Shown here piece after piece: positions 36,047 through 44,653 of a stretch of DNA of 64,000 nt. The notes below the pieces were generated by a model. That model was not told the origin of the DNA, searched no databases, and saw only the letters and a program-made list of their open reading frames with translations. The first letter of the stretch is position 1. The number at the start of each line of letters is the position of its first letter. Source of the stretch: Ensifer sp. LC163 (lineage in GTDB: Bacteria; Pseudomonadota; Alphaproteobacteria; Rhizobiales; Rhizobiaceae); assembly GCF_001695855.1 (NCBI RefSeq), contig NZ_MBSS01000008.1, positions 1 through 64,000 on the forward strand. The letters are read 5' to 3'. The translations under genes and the position numbers were made by a program.

Positions 36047-36247
36047 TGTTCGCGCTTAGGAACACAGCTTCGCTCGATGCCGAAACGGTTGTCGAAGGCT
36101 ACGCCGCGGCCACTTCCGCACGTTTCAGGTGCTGCTTCGGCAGGTGGGCAAGAATTTCTCGGTTTATGCAGGTAATGTTTCGATACCGTCGTCGCCATGG
36201 CCATTTTCGGGGCGGGCGTCAAAGGGCCAAAGCCGCCGGGACTGGGG

Positions 36248-36540
36248 TCAGTCAGTTGCGTTCCTGGCTTCGTTGAAGATCCATTCGATGAACACTTTTG
36301 ACAGCGGGGAGTTCTCGCGGCCCTTCTGTGTCAGCACATAGTAGCCTTTTGGCGAAGCCTTGAGTGAGCCCTTCAGCGGGCGGACCAGCGCACCCTGGGC
36401 CAGTTCCTCCGCAGCCGTGATGTTGTCGCCCATCGCGATACCCAAGCCGACGCGCGCGGCGGCGAGGTTTTGGTTGAAATCCTCGAAATACAGCCGTCGG
36501 ACGTCGGCGGCGGTCGTCCCGTTCTCCTTTACCGCGAACC
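36248..36540 (-). pseudogene. LysR-type regulator, C-terminal remnant
   Basis: About 97 codons read as the effector-domain end of a LysR regulator of the GcvA-like type: 'AARVGLGIAMGDNITAAEEL', 'LVRPLKGSLKASPKGYYVLT', then 'VFIEWIFNEARNATD' and a stop. The upstream two-thirds, including the helix-turn-helix, is missing; similarity stops near 36540, where an unrelated permease fragment begins on the other strand. The stretch 36047-36247 before it holds no recognisable gene. Confidence 0.75.
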
Positions 36541-36543
36541 GGT

Positions 36544-36878
36544 TTCTTTCGCTGCCTGAAGGCGACTATTCGCTGCGCCACTACCGCGCACTCCTGGACG
36601 CCGACACGTGGCTCGCCAGCATCGGCACCAGCGCTGCCCAATATACGCTTCGGCCTCTTCACGGCCTGGTTCATCAGCCTCGTGATGTCCTGGGAGGAGA
36701 GTTCTGTCACCCTCTTTATCAGCGGCGTCAACGTCACGACTTTGCCGAAGAGGATGTCGGACAATCTGCGTCTCGATCTGGATCCGGCGATCGCGGCGAT
36801 TTCGTGCTGATGACCGTTGTGACGGCCCTGGTCGTCATCCTGCGCGGCAGGCGGCCGCAAAGCGAAGCGCAGGGATAG
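36544..36878 (+). pseudogene. ABC transporter permease (PotC type) remnant with internal deletion and frameshifts
   Basis: An early permease segment ('YSLRHYRALLDADTWLASIG', about 36560-36640) is joined directly to a late segment in another frame ('FGLFTAWFISLVMSWEESSV', 'GVNVTTLPKRMSDNLRLDLD', about 36644-36805). The final helix 'VLMTVVTALVVIL' lies back in the first frame and ends at the stop at 36876-36878. The middle, including most helices, is gone. It looks like the decayed end of a polyamine-type ABC operon, next to the intact operon that starts at 37016. Confidence 0.75.
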
Positions 36879-36922
36879 ACGCACGTCCGGCGTTGCCCGC
36901 GGGTCCACGGATCCGCGGGCGA

Positions 36923-36941
36923 TACCCCCTAAGGGTGACTT
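36923..36941 (+). promoter_or_regulatory. Candidate activator box upstream of the agmatine/polyamine operon
   Basis: TACCCCCTAAGGGTGACTT contains an ACCC...GGGT inverted element and lies 74 bases before the ATPase start at 37016. It partly matches the boxes at 57732-57750 and 62896-62914, which sit at similar distances from genes linked to the paralogous LuxR regulator. Confidence 0.35.
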
Positions 36942-37015
36942 AACGCACTTCCGCCATGTCCCCATACTCCTTGGAAAAGACGGGAAGTTTCAGTCCCGAA
37001 CAAGGGGAACATCAG

Positions 37016-38197
37016 ATGCGAACCAGTGCCAGCCTATCGATTTCGCGCTCGAGCGAGCGTGCTCAAGGTTCAACGGAAAAGCCAAGGCTTCACGACCCGC
37101 GACAAGACACGATCGCTGCGGAAGTGAAGGGGCTCTCGAAAGTCTACAACGCCGGCAGTTCACGGGCCTATGAGGCGCTGAAGAATTTCCATCTGTCGAT
37201 CCATGCCAACGAGTTCTTCACCCTGCTTGGCCCGTCTGGCTGCGGCAAGACAACGCTTCTGCGCATCCTGGGCGGCTTCGAAACCTTAAGCGCTGGGACC
37301 TGCACGATCTTTGGTCAGGATGTGAGCCGGCTGCCGCCGGAAGCCCGGCCGGTCAACACCGTGTTTCAGCAGTATGCGCTTTTCCCGCATATGACGGTTC
37401 GGCGCAACATCGCCTTCGGGCTGGAAATGCTCGGCACCTCTCGGGTCGAAACGGAACGCACGGTGGAGCGCATGCTCGAGCTTGTGCACATGACCGAGTA
37501 TGCGGATCGCAAACCCGACACGATGTCCGGCGGCCAACGACAGCGCGTTGCGCTTGCCCGGGCGCTGGCGCCTCGACCGAAATTGCTTCTGCTCGACGAA
37601 CCGCTATCGGCGCTGGATTTGAAGCTCCGGCAGAAGATGCGGCTCGAACTTAAGGCGCTGCAACGCGAAACCGGCATCACCTTCATCTTCGTGACCCACG
37701 ATCAGGAAGAAGCGCTTGCGATGAGCGACAGGATCGCGGTCATCGACCAGGGAAGATTGCAGCAGGTCGGCACGCCCGAAGAGATCTACGAGCATCCGAA
37801 AAGCCGGTTCGTTGCCGATTTCATCGGCGAATCCAACCTTCTCGATGCGCGGGTGTCGGGGCTGAGCGGCACCGAGGCGAACCTGACCATCGAGGGGTTC
37901 GCCGACATCCGTGCTCCAATCGAATGGCCGCTTGAGGTCGGCCAGGCCGTGTCACTGTCCATTCGTCCCGAACGGCTGATTATCCGCGAGGCCGGCGAGG
38001 AAACGTGCAGCGGCATGGCAAGGGTCGTTGCCCGGACCTATCTCGGAAACGCGGTCGAGTATCACCTCGTTGCCGGGAACCAGTCGCTGACAGCCCGGGC
38101 GCCGCGGGGCGGATTGCGAGGCCTGCTGGATTTCGCGCCGGGAGACGAAGTCGGCGTGGGTTTCGAGCCCGGCGCGATCAAGGTGCTGCTGTCATGA
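37016..38197 (+). CDS. Polyamine-type ABC importer ATPase (PotA-like)
   Basis: 393 residues. A ~35-residue N-terminal extension precedes 'AEVKGLSKVYNAGSSRAYEA'. Then come Walker A 'GPSGCGKTTLLRILGGF', Q-loop 'FQQYALFPHMTVRRNIAFGL', signature 'MSGGQRQRVALARALAPRP', Walker B 'LLLLDEPLSALDLKLRQKM' and a C-terminal TOBE domain ('SLSIRPERLIIREAGEE'). I chose ATG 37016 (AGGGGAA 6 bases upstream) over an in-frame start at 36956. It is the first gene of the cluster: ATPase, two permeases, binding protein, then agmatine enzymes. Confidence 0.92.
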   Translation: MRTSASLSISRSSERAQGSTEKPRLHDPRQDTIAAEVKGLSKVYNAGSSRAYEALKNFHLSIHANEFFTLLGPSGCGKTTLLRILGGFETLSAGTCTIFGQDVSRLPPEARPVNTVFQQYALFPHMTVRRNIAFGLEMLGTSRVETERTVERMLELVHMTEYADRKPDTMSGGQRQRVALARALAPRPKLLLLDEPLSALDLKLRQKMRLELKALQRETGITFIFVTHDQEEALAMSDRIAVIDQGRLQQVGTPEEIYEHPKSRFVADFIGESNLLDARVSGLSGTEANLTIEGFADIRAPIEWPLEVGQAVSLSIRPERLIIREAGEETCSGMARVVARTYLGNAVEYHLVAGNQSLTARAPRGGLRGLLDFAPGDEVGVGFEPGAIKVLLS

Positions 38198-39111
38198 GCG
38201 CGCGGCAATTTTCCCTTTCCTCCCGCGTCTCGCCGCGCCTTGCCGATCTCGGCCTGCTCGGTCCCGCCATCGCTGTCATCCTGGTCTTCATGGTCGCGCC
38301 GATGGCGATCATGTTCGTCTACTCCTTCCTGCAGGCCGCGCCCTATGGCGGCGTCGAATGGGTATTCACGACCGAAGCCTACAGCTCGATCCTGTTCGAA
38401 CGGGATTTTCTCGACAACAGTCTGACGTTTACGCCCGACTATCTCATCGTCCTGGCGCGCTCCGTCTTTCAGGCGGGCATCGCAACGGTGCTCTGCCTCG
38501 TCATCAGCGTGCCGACGGCCTATTACATCGCCACCAGGCCGGAGCGGCAGAAGAATATCTGGCTGGTGCTGATCACCATTCCCTATTGGGTCAACCTGCT
38601 GATCCGCACCATAGCACTCCTCTTTGTTCTGCGCGGCGATGGTCCGATAAACGCTGTCCTGATGAATCTCGGGATCGTCAGCGAGCCCTTGCCTTTGAGC
38701 TACAACGGCTTTGCGGTCTGCCTCGGGCTGATCTATTCCTTCCTGCCCTTCATGGTGCTGCCGCTCTACTCGGCCTTCGAGCGTTTCGATTTCCGGTTGC
38801 TGGAAGCGGCCTACGACCTCTATGCCAGCCGCCGCATCGCCTTCTTCCGCATCGTGCTGCCGGTCATGCGGCCCGGCCTCATCGCCGGAAGCCTTCTCGT
38901 CTTCATTCCGTCGATCGGCTCGTATCTCGCCCCCGACATCCTCGGCGGCGGCAAGACCCTGATGATTGGCAACCTGATCGGCACCCAGTTCCAGAGCGCG
39001 CGAAACTGGCCGTTCGGCGCGGCGCTGTCGATGATCCTGCTGACGCTCACGCTCCTTGTGCTCCTGTGGCTTGCCCGTCGGGCCGGGCACCAGAAGTCCG
39101 ATTGCCGTTAG
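38194..39111 (+). CDS. Polyamine-type ABC permease (PotB-like)
   Basis: 305 residues with six helices. 'LGLLGPAIAVILVFMVAPMA' is the first helix, and the EAA loop 'LLEAAYDLYASRRIAFFRIV' followed by 'LVFIPSIGSYLAPDILGGG' is typical of PotB/PotH. The ATG overlaps the ATPase stop by 4 bases. The TAG stop coincides with the first bases of a RIME-like repeat (TAGAGC), so the last residues may have been set by the insertion. Confidence 0.92.
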   Translation: MSARQFSLSSRVSPRLADLGLLGPAIAVILVFMVAPMAIMFVYSFLQAAPYGGVEWVFTTEAYSSILFERDFLDNSLTFTPDYLIVLARSVFQAGIATVLCLVISVPTAYYIATRPERQKNIWLVLITIPYWVNLLIRTIALLFVLRGDGPINAVLMNLGIVSEPLPLSYNGFAVCLGLIYSFLPFMVLPLYSAFERFDFRLLEAAYDLYASRRIAFFRIVLPVMRPGLIAGSLLVFIPSIGSYLAPDILGGGKTLMIGNLIGTQFQSARNWPFGAALSMILLTLTLLVLLWLARRAGHQKSDCR

Positions 39112-39213
39112 AGCATTTCCAGGAAAAGTGCGAAGCGGTTTTCCGTCAGGAAATGCGTAAAAACAAAGAGATAGAGCGTTTCTGCGGCTCCGCTTAAACC
39201 GGAAACGCTCTAG
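39109..39213 (+). repeat. RIME-like intergenic repeat, family B
   Basis: It runs from TAGAGCATTTCCAGG, on the PotB-like stop codon, to GGAAACGCTCTAG. It is nearly identical to the copy at 16620-16724 and has inverted ends TAGAGC/GCTCTA. It fills almost the whole gap between the two permease genes, leaving 13 bases that carry the GAGGAG ribosome site of the next gene. Confidence 0.88.
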
Positions 39214-39226
39214 AGGAGACCAACCG

Positions 39227-40063
39227 ATGTCCAACACCTCTTCATCGACCATGAGAACGGTCACCGCCACGTCCCGCATCGGCGATATCCGGGCCTTCGC
39301 CGGCTTCGGCTCTGCCTCGGTCGGCTGCCTGATCTTCCTCTACGCGCCGATCGTCTTTCTGGCGGCCTATTCCTTCAACGACGGCCGCTCGGTCAGTCGG
39401 TGGAGCGGATTTTCCCTGCGCTGGTATGCGACCGTCTTCGGCAACGAGAACATCCAGACCGCAGCGCTGAACTCCGTGATCATCGCCGTCATCGCCGCGA
39501 CGGTCGCCACGCTGTTGGCCCTTGGTGCCGCCACTGCCACCGTCAATCGCCGAGCAACCGGCGGAGAGGCGGCCTATGTGGTCCTGACCTTCCCGCTGAT
39601 GGTACCGGAAATCGTCACAGCCGTTGCCTCGCTGGTGTTCTTCGTGGCCATCGGCATCAGCCTCGGCTTCGTCACCATCCTGATGGCGCACATCGTCTTC
39701 TGCATTCCCTTCGCCTATCTGCCGATCAAGGCGCGGCTGGAGGGGCTGGATCCGAGCCTGCCGGCGGCGGCCGCCGATCTTTACGCCTCGCCGGCGCAGG
39801 CTTTCACCCGCATCACTCTGCCGCTGCTGGTGCCGGGGCTGCTATCCGGATGGCTGCTCGCCTTCATCATCTCGCTCGACGATTTCATCATCACCGCGCT
39901 GGTGGCCGGACCGGGCGCAACCACCTTGCCGCTCCACATCTACGGCATGCTGCGGCTCGGCATGACGCCCGAAGTCAATGCCATCTCGACGCTGATGCTC
40001 GGCGCTTCCACCGTGCTCGTCCTTGTCTCCGCCCTTATCGGCCGGGTCGGCCACAAACACTGA
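39227..40063 (+). CDS. Polyamine-type ABC permease (PotC-like)
   Basis: 278 residues. 'LIFLYAPIVFLAAYSFNDGR', 'WSGFSLRWYATVFGNENIQT', the loop 'LPAAAADLYASPAQAFTRIT' and 'SLDDFIITALVAGPGATTLP' mark it as PotC/PotI type. GAGGAG precedes ATG 39227 by about 10 bases, just downstream of the repeat. It pairs with the PotB-like protein. Confidence 0.92.
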   Translation: MSNTSSSTMRTVTATSRIGDIRAFAGFGSASVGCLIFLYAPIVFLAAYSFNDGRSVSRWSGFSLRWYATVFGNENIQTAALNSVIIAVIAATVATLLALGAATATVNRRATGGEAAYVVLTFPLMVPEIVTAVASLVFFVAIGISLGFVTILMAHIVFCIPFAYLPIKARLEGLDPSLPAAAADLYASPAQAFTRITLPLLVPGLLSGWLLAFIISLDDFIITALVAGPGATTLPLHIYGMLRLGMTPEVNAISTLMLGASTVLVLVSALIGRVGHKH

Positions 40064-40100
40064 CAACTGCCTGACAACAAGCAAAAAGGGGAACTCTCGT

Positions 40101-41126
40101 ATGAAGAAGATCATCCTGTCCGCGGCATTGCTGACCTGCATGGCCGGCCATCCCGCTTTCGCCGCCGGCGACCTCTTCATCTACACCTGGGGCGAATACA
40201 CGCCGCCGGAGATGGTGGCCAAGTTCGAGAAGACCCACGACGTGAAGGTTCACATCGACACCTATGATTCGATGGAGACCATGCTGGCGAAGCTGAAATC
40301 AGGCGCCGGTGGCTATGACATCATCGTGCCCGGGCACGACACGATGACGATCCTGGTGCGCGAGGGTCTGCTGGAACCGATCAATGCTTCGCAGATGGAG
40401 AACTTCAGGCATGTCGACGAGACGTGGCGGGACGTGTTCTGGGATCCGGGCCGCGTCTACTCGGCGCCCTGGGCCTGGGGCTCCACCGGCTTCGTCATCG
40501 ACAGCGCGCTCGTCGACGGCGCAGATCACTCGCTGAAGACGCTCTTTGAGCCCGATGACGCGACCAAGGGCAAGATCAACATGCTGCGCGACGTCAACGA
40601 CGTGATCAACATGGCACTGCGCTATCTCGGCAAGCCGCGCTGCAACGAGAACCCGGGGGATTTGAAGGCGGTGCTCGACCTGTTGACGACGCAGAAGGCG
40701 TTCGTAAAGAGCTACAATTCCGAGACCAAGGAGTTGCTTGCTTCGGGCGAGGCCGTCGTCTCGATGAGCTGGAACGGCTATGCAATGCGGGCTCGCGACG
40801 AGAAGCCGACGCTGGAATATATCTATCCGAAGGAAGGCTATACCGGCTGGATGGACAATGTTGCCGTGCCGAAGGGTGCGCCGAACCTCGAAAACGCCAA
40901 GCTCTGGGTCAACTTCGTCATGGCCCCCGAAAATGCGGCGATGATCACCAACTACGCCCGCTATTCCAACGGCATCAAGGGGGCCGAGGCCTTTGTCGAC
41001 AAGGCGCTTGCGGCTGCACCCGAACTCAATCCACCTGCCGATGCGCCGACACCGGAATTTCTTCCGGCCTGTTCGCCCGCGGTGACCAAGCTCTACGACC
41101 GCGTCTGGACCAAGCTCTTGCGCTGA
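40101..41126 (+). CDS. Polyamine-type periplasmic binding protein (PotD/PotF-like)
   Basis: 341 residues. A signal peptide (cut after 'HPAFAA') precedes the PotD fold: 'LFIYTWGEYTPPEMVAKFEK', 'LKSGAGGYDIIVPGHDTMTI', 'VYSAPWAWGSTGFVIDSALV' and 'LEYIYPKEGYTGWMDNVAVP'. The linked agmatine deiminase and N-carbamoylputrescine amidase genes suggest agmatine or putrescine as ligand. AAGGGGAA lies 8 bases before ATG 40101. Confidence 0.92.
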   Translation: MKKIILSAALLTCMAGHPAFAAGDLFIYTWGEYTPPEMVAKFEKTHDVKVHIDTYDSMETMLAKLKSGAGGYDIIVPGHDTMTILVREGLLEPINASQMENFRHVDETWRDVFWDPGRVYSAPWAWGSTGFVIDSALVDGADHSLKTLFEPDDATKGKINMLRDVNDVINMALRYLGKPRCNENPGDLKAVLDLLTTQKAFVKSYNSETKELLASGEAVVSMSWNGYAMRARDEKPTLEYIYPKEGYTGWMDNVAVPKGAPNLENAKLWVNFVMAPENAAMITNYARYSNGIKGAEAFVDKALAAAPELNPPADAPTPEFLPACSPAVTKLYDRVWTKLLR

Positions 41127-41147
41127 GCCCATCGCGACAAACAGTCC

Positions 41148-41168
41148 TGACACGGCTCGACCGTGTCA
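41148..41168 (+). terminator. Stem-loop between binding protein and aminotransferase genes
   Basis: TGACACGG pairs with CCGTGTCA around CTCGA, 22 bases after the binding protein stop and 19 before the aminotransferase start. There is no T-tract. It is likely an intra-operon mRNA-stabilising stem or a weak attenuator. Confidence 0.5.
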
Positions 41169-41187
41169 AACCTTCCGGAGAAAGAAG

Positions 41188-42591
41188 ATGACGATCCAGC
41201 ACAACCTCGGTGCCAGCGAACGCACGCGCCTCAACAGCCGTTCCGCATGGGAAATGGACCGCGACCACGTCCTTCATCCCTATGCCGATTTCACGACCTT
41301 TGCCGCGACCGGCAGCCAGGTGATCGAAAAAGCCGAAGGCATGTTCGTCACCGACAGCACCGGGCAACGCTTCCTCGATGGCATCGCGGGATTGTGGTGC
41401 GTCAACATAGGCCATGGCCGCCGGGAGATGGCCGACGCCATCGCCCGGCAGGTACTGGACATGGAATATTACAATCCCTTCGGAGCCTCGACGAATGTTC
41501 CGGCAGCGGAACTGGCTGCCCGGCTGGCGGATCTTTCGCCTGGCAGTCTCAACCATGTCTATTACACTTGCGGCGGCTCGACGGCCAACGATGCGGCCAT
41601 CCGCATCGTTCACTACTACTTCGCCATGCGAGGGCAGCCGGGCAAGCGCAAGATCATCTCGCGAAACAACGCCTATCACGGTGCGACCTATGTGGCGGCT
41701 GGCCTCACCGGCATCCACGGCACCAAATATGGTTTCTCCCAGGTCGGCGAGGATTTCATCCATCATGTTTCCGCCGCGGACTGCTATGCCAAGCCCATGG
41801 ACATGACCGAAGACGCGTATCGCGACTTTCTGGTGGCGGAATTCGAGATGCGGATCGAGCAGCTCGGCCCGCAAAATGTCGCAGCCTTCATCGCCGAGCC
41901 GATCATGGGCGCAGGTGGCGTTCTGGTCGCGCCGAAGGGGTATCATCGTGCGATGCAGGCGGTCTGCCGCCGTCATGACATCCTCTACATCGCTGATGAG
42001 GTGGTCACGGCTTTTGGCCGCCTTGGCGAATGGTTCGCCTCTGATCGGATCTACGAGACCCAGCCGGACATTCTTGTTTCCGCCAAGGGCATCACCTCGG
42101 GCTACATCCCGCTCGGAGCCACGCTGATTTCCGATGAGATCCATGCCGTTATCAGCCGCCCGCAATGCGAGGGTGGCGTCTTTGCCATGGGCCTTACCTA
42201 TTCCGGACATCCCGTCGCCTGCGCGGCGGCGCTCACCAACATCGCGATCATGGAACGCGAGCAGCTGCTTGCCCATGCAGCGCGGGTTGGTGCCTACCTG
42301 CAGCAGAGGGCCCGTCTCCTGTTGAAGCACGATATCGTCGGTGACGTGCGCGGCGGCGGGCTCATGCTCGGCATCGATTTCGTCGCCGACAAGGTTACGC
42401 GCCAGCCTCTTCCCGCCCATGAAAAGGCGACGGAAAAGATCTTCAAGGGCTGCGTCGAGCGCGGGGTTATCGTGCGGCCTGTCGGCAATCGCATCATCCT
42501 TTCACCGCCCCTGATCATCACCGAAAGCCAGTGCGACGAGATCCTCGAAGCAATCTCCGGCTCCGTTGCGGACTTCATGGCTGCGCGTTGA
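41188..42591 (+). CDS. Class III aminotransferase, probable putrescine/omega-amine:pyruvate type
   Basis: 467 residues, fold-type I. It has 'GIAGLWCVNIGHGRREMADA', the cofactor motif 'TCGGSTANDAAIRIVHYYFA', 'YIADEVVTAFGRLGEWFASD' and the PLP lysine in 'PDILVSAKGITSGYIPLGAT'. Length and motifs fit the SpuC-like group, which moves the amino group of putrescine to pyruvate and yields 4-aminobutyraldehyde. The flanking agmatine enzymes and the aldehyde dehydrogenase at 47249 support this step. AAAGAAG lies a few bases before ATG 41188. Confidence 0.9.
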   Translation: MTIQHNLGASERTRLNSRSAWEMDRDHVLHPYADFTTFAATGSQVIEKAEGMFVTDSTGQRFLDGIAGLWCVNIGHGRREMADAIARQVLDMEYYNPFGASTNVPAAELAARLADLSPGSLNHVYYTCGGSTANDAAIRIVHYYFAMRGQPGKRKIISRNNAYHGATYVAAGLTGIHGTKYGFSQVGEDFIHHVSAADCYAKPMDMTEDAYRDFLVAEFEMRIEQLGPQNVAAFIAEPIMGAGGVLVAPKGYHRAMQAVCRRHDILYIADEVVTAFGRLGEWFASDRIYETQPDILVSAKGITSGYIPLGATLISDEIHAVISRPQCEGGVFAMGLTYSGHPVACAAALTNIAIMEREQLLAHAARVGAYLQQRARLLLKHDIVGDVRGGGLMLGIDFVADKVTRQPLPAHEKATEKIFKGCVERGVIVRPVGNRIILSPPLIITESQCDEILEAISGSVADFMAAR

Positions 42592-42619
42592 AACGGCAGA
42601 AACGGCGAAGGACAATCGA

Positions 42620-43498
42620 ATGAGCCAAGTGACGGTCGCAGCAACCCAGATGGCCTGCAGCTGGGATGTCGATGAAAACATTCAAAAGGCAGAGGAGCTG
42701 ATCCGGCTCGCGCATGAGGATGGCGCGCACATCATACTCTTACAGGAGCTGTTCCAGACGCCTTATTTCTGCCTGGAGCAGAAGCTCGCGCATCTGGAGC
42801 TTGCCGCGCCACTTGGCAAGGATCGTGCGATCAACCACTTCCGTGCGGTGGCGAAGGAACTCTCCGTCGTGTTGCCGATCTCCTACTACGAGAAGGCCGG
42901 CCCGGTTCAATACAATTCACTGGCCATCATCGATGCCGACGGCGAGATCCTCTGGAACTACCGGAAGTCTCACATTCCGCAGGCGCCCGGCTATGAGGAA
43001 AAGTTCTACTTCAGCCCGGGTGATACCGGACTGCGGGCCGTGGATACGCGCTATGCCCGCATCGGCTGCGGCATCTGCTGGGATCAGTGGTTTCCCGAGA
43101 CGGCTCGTCTTCTTGCAATCGACGGTGCCGAACTGCTGTTCTTTCCGACCGCGATCGGCAGCGAACCGAACAGCCCCGACCTCGACAGCTCGGGCCATTG
43201 GCAGCGCACCATGCAGGGCCATGCGGCGGCGAACATGGTGCCGCTCATCGCATCGAACCGCGTGGGGACGGAAGTGGACGGCAGAACCACCAGCACGTTC
43301 TATGGCAGCTCCTTCATTGCCGACCATACCGGCCTGATCGTGGCCGAAGCCAACCGCGTCGACGAAACGTTTTTGCTTGCGACATTCGATCTCGACGATG
43401 TGAGACGCTACCGCCGCTCATGGGGGGTCTATCGCGATCGCCGCCCGGATCTCTACGGGCCGATCCTGACGTTGGACGGGCAGACAAGCCGCGGTTGA
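42620..43498 (+). CDS. aguB: N-carbamoylputrescine amidase
   Basis: 292 residues of the nitrilase superfamily with the Glu-Lys-Cys triad: Glu in 'IILLQELFQTPYFCLEQ', Lys in 'NYRKSHIPQAPGYEEKFYF' and Cys in 'IGCGICWDQWFPETARLLA'. The 'FQTPYFC' and 'YEEKFYFSPGDTG' blocks are specific to N-carbamoylputrescine amidases, which release putrescine, CO2 and ammonia. It lies 28 bases after the aminotransferase gene and upstream of agmatine deiminase. Confidence 0.93.
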   Translation: MSQVTVAATQMACSWDVDENIQKAEELIRLAHEDGAHIILLQELFQTPYFCLEQKLAHLELAAPLGKDRAINHFRAVAKELSVVLPISYYEKAGPVQYNSLAIIDADGEILWNYRKSHIPQAPGYEEKFYFSPGDTGLRAVDTRYARIGCGICWDQWFPETARLLAIDGAELLFFPTAIGSEPNSPDLDSSGHWQRTMQGHAAANMVPLIASNRVGTEVDGRTTSTFYGSSFIADHTGLIVAEANRVDETFLLATFDLDDVRRYRRSWGVYRDRRPDLYGPILTLDGQTSRG

Positions 43499-43579
43499 GT
43501 GATATCGCCAGCCGCATTCGACAGGACCAACGGCCCGAAGCCGTTTTGCAATCGACAGCAAGTACCTTAGGTAGAAAGA

Positions 43580-44599
43580 ATGAAAATGCTGAATCAGACG
43601 CCACGACAAGCCGGTTTCCGCATGCCGGCGGAATGGGAACCGCACAAGCGGACCTGGATGATGTGGCCCGGTCGCCGCGCGGTCTGGGATGATATTGAAG
43701 CGACCCGGCGCGACTATGCTGCCGTCGCTCATGCCATTCGCGAGTTCGAGCCAGTCACGATGGCCGTGCAGCCGGCAGACGTCGCCGGTGCCCGAGCGCT
43801 GCTCGATCCGTCGATCGATATCGTCGAAACTGAGATCGACGACAGCTGGGCCCGCGATGCTGGCCCGTGCTTCCTCAAATCCGTCGACGGCCGCAGGGCA
43901 GCGACACGGTTCCGCTTCAACGCCTGGGGCGGCAAGTATCATCCGCATGACGCGGATGCCCGCTTCTCCGGAGCCGTCGTGGATGCGGCCGGCGTAACCG
44001 GCTTTGTCTCCGCTCTGGTTGCCGAAGGCGGCGGCGTAAGCGTCGACGGAGAGGGCACCATCATAACCACCGAAACCTGCTTTCCCAATCGCAACCGCAA
44101 TCCGGATTGGACGCGCGAGCAGATCGAGCGCGAGCTTTTGGAGATGCTCGGCGGGGAGAAGGTCATCTGGCTTCCTGGCAATCCGCTCGAGGATGAGACC
44201 GATGGCCATACCGATGGCATCGCTGTCTTCGCCGCGCAAGGCGTCGTGCTGATGGAGAGCCCCGGCGACGAGGATACGCCGTGGAACGACTACATTCGCC
44301 TCAACTATGAAGCGATGCAGGGACAGACCGACGCCAAGGGGCGGCCAATCCGCATCGTCACGATCCCCGAGGCGGTCGATGCCCCTTCGACCCATCCGAA
44401 ATTCTGCCGCTCCTATGTCAATTCCTACCTCGTCAACGGCGGGGTGATCATGCCGGCCTATGGCATCGCTTCGGACACGACAGTCAGGCGGATGTTCCAG
44501 TCGCTGTTTCCCGACCGGCGGATCCGCGAGGTGCGGATTGATTCAATTGCAATTGGCGGCGGCGGCATTCATTGCATCACGCAGCAGGAGCCGCTTTGA
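43580..44599 (+). CDS. aguA: Agmatine deiminase
   Basis: 339 residues of the peptidyl-arginine-deiminase fold. 'RMPAEWEPHKRTWMMWPGRR', 'ETEIDDSWARDAGPCFLKSV', 'GNPLEDETDGHTDGIAVFAA' and the C-terminal 'IAIGGGGIHCITQQEP', with the catalytic Cys after His, identify the family. It converts agmatine to N-carbamoylputrescine, the substrate of the enzyme encoded just upstream. A TACCTTAGGTA palindrome lies at 43563-43573, immediately before the ATG. Confidence 0.95.
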   Translation: MKMLNQTPRQAGFRMPAEWEPHKRTWMMWPGRRAVWDDIEATRRDYAAVAHAIREFEPVTMAVQPADVAGARALLDPSIDIVETEIDDSWARDAGPCFLKSVDGRRAATRFRFNAWGGKYHPHDADARFSGAVVDAAGVTGFVSALVAEGGGVSVDGEGTIITTETCFPNRNRNPDWTREQIERELLEMLGGEKVIWLPGNPLEDETDGHTDGIAVFAAQGVVLMESPGDEDTPWNDYIRLNYEAMQGQTDAKGRPIRIVTIPEAVDAPSTHPKFCRSYVNSYLVNGGVIMPAYGIASDTTVRRMFQSLFPDRRIREVRIDSIAIGGGGIHCITQQEPL

Positions 44600-44653
44600 C
44601 AAAGCTGACGCGTTCGACAAGGTAGGCTTGTGATAAGGCTTTCGGGAGTGGGG

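Noticed and set aside
36043-36276. 77-codon plus-strand open frame directly after benE
   Set aside because: The ATGATG overlap looked like coupling, but the product has no recognisable feature, is Arg/Phe-rich and runs into the LysR remnant.
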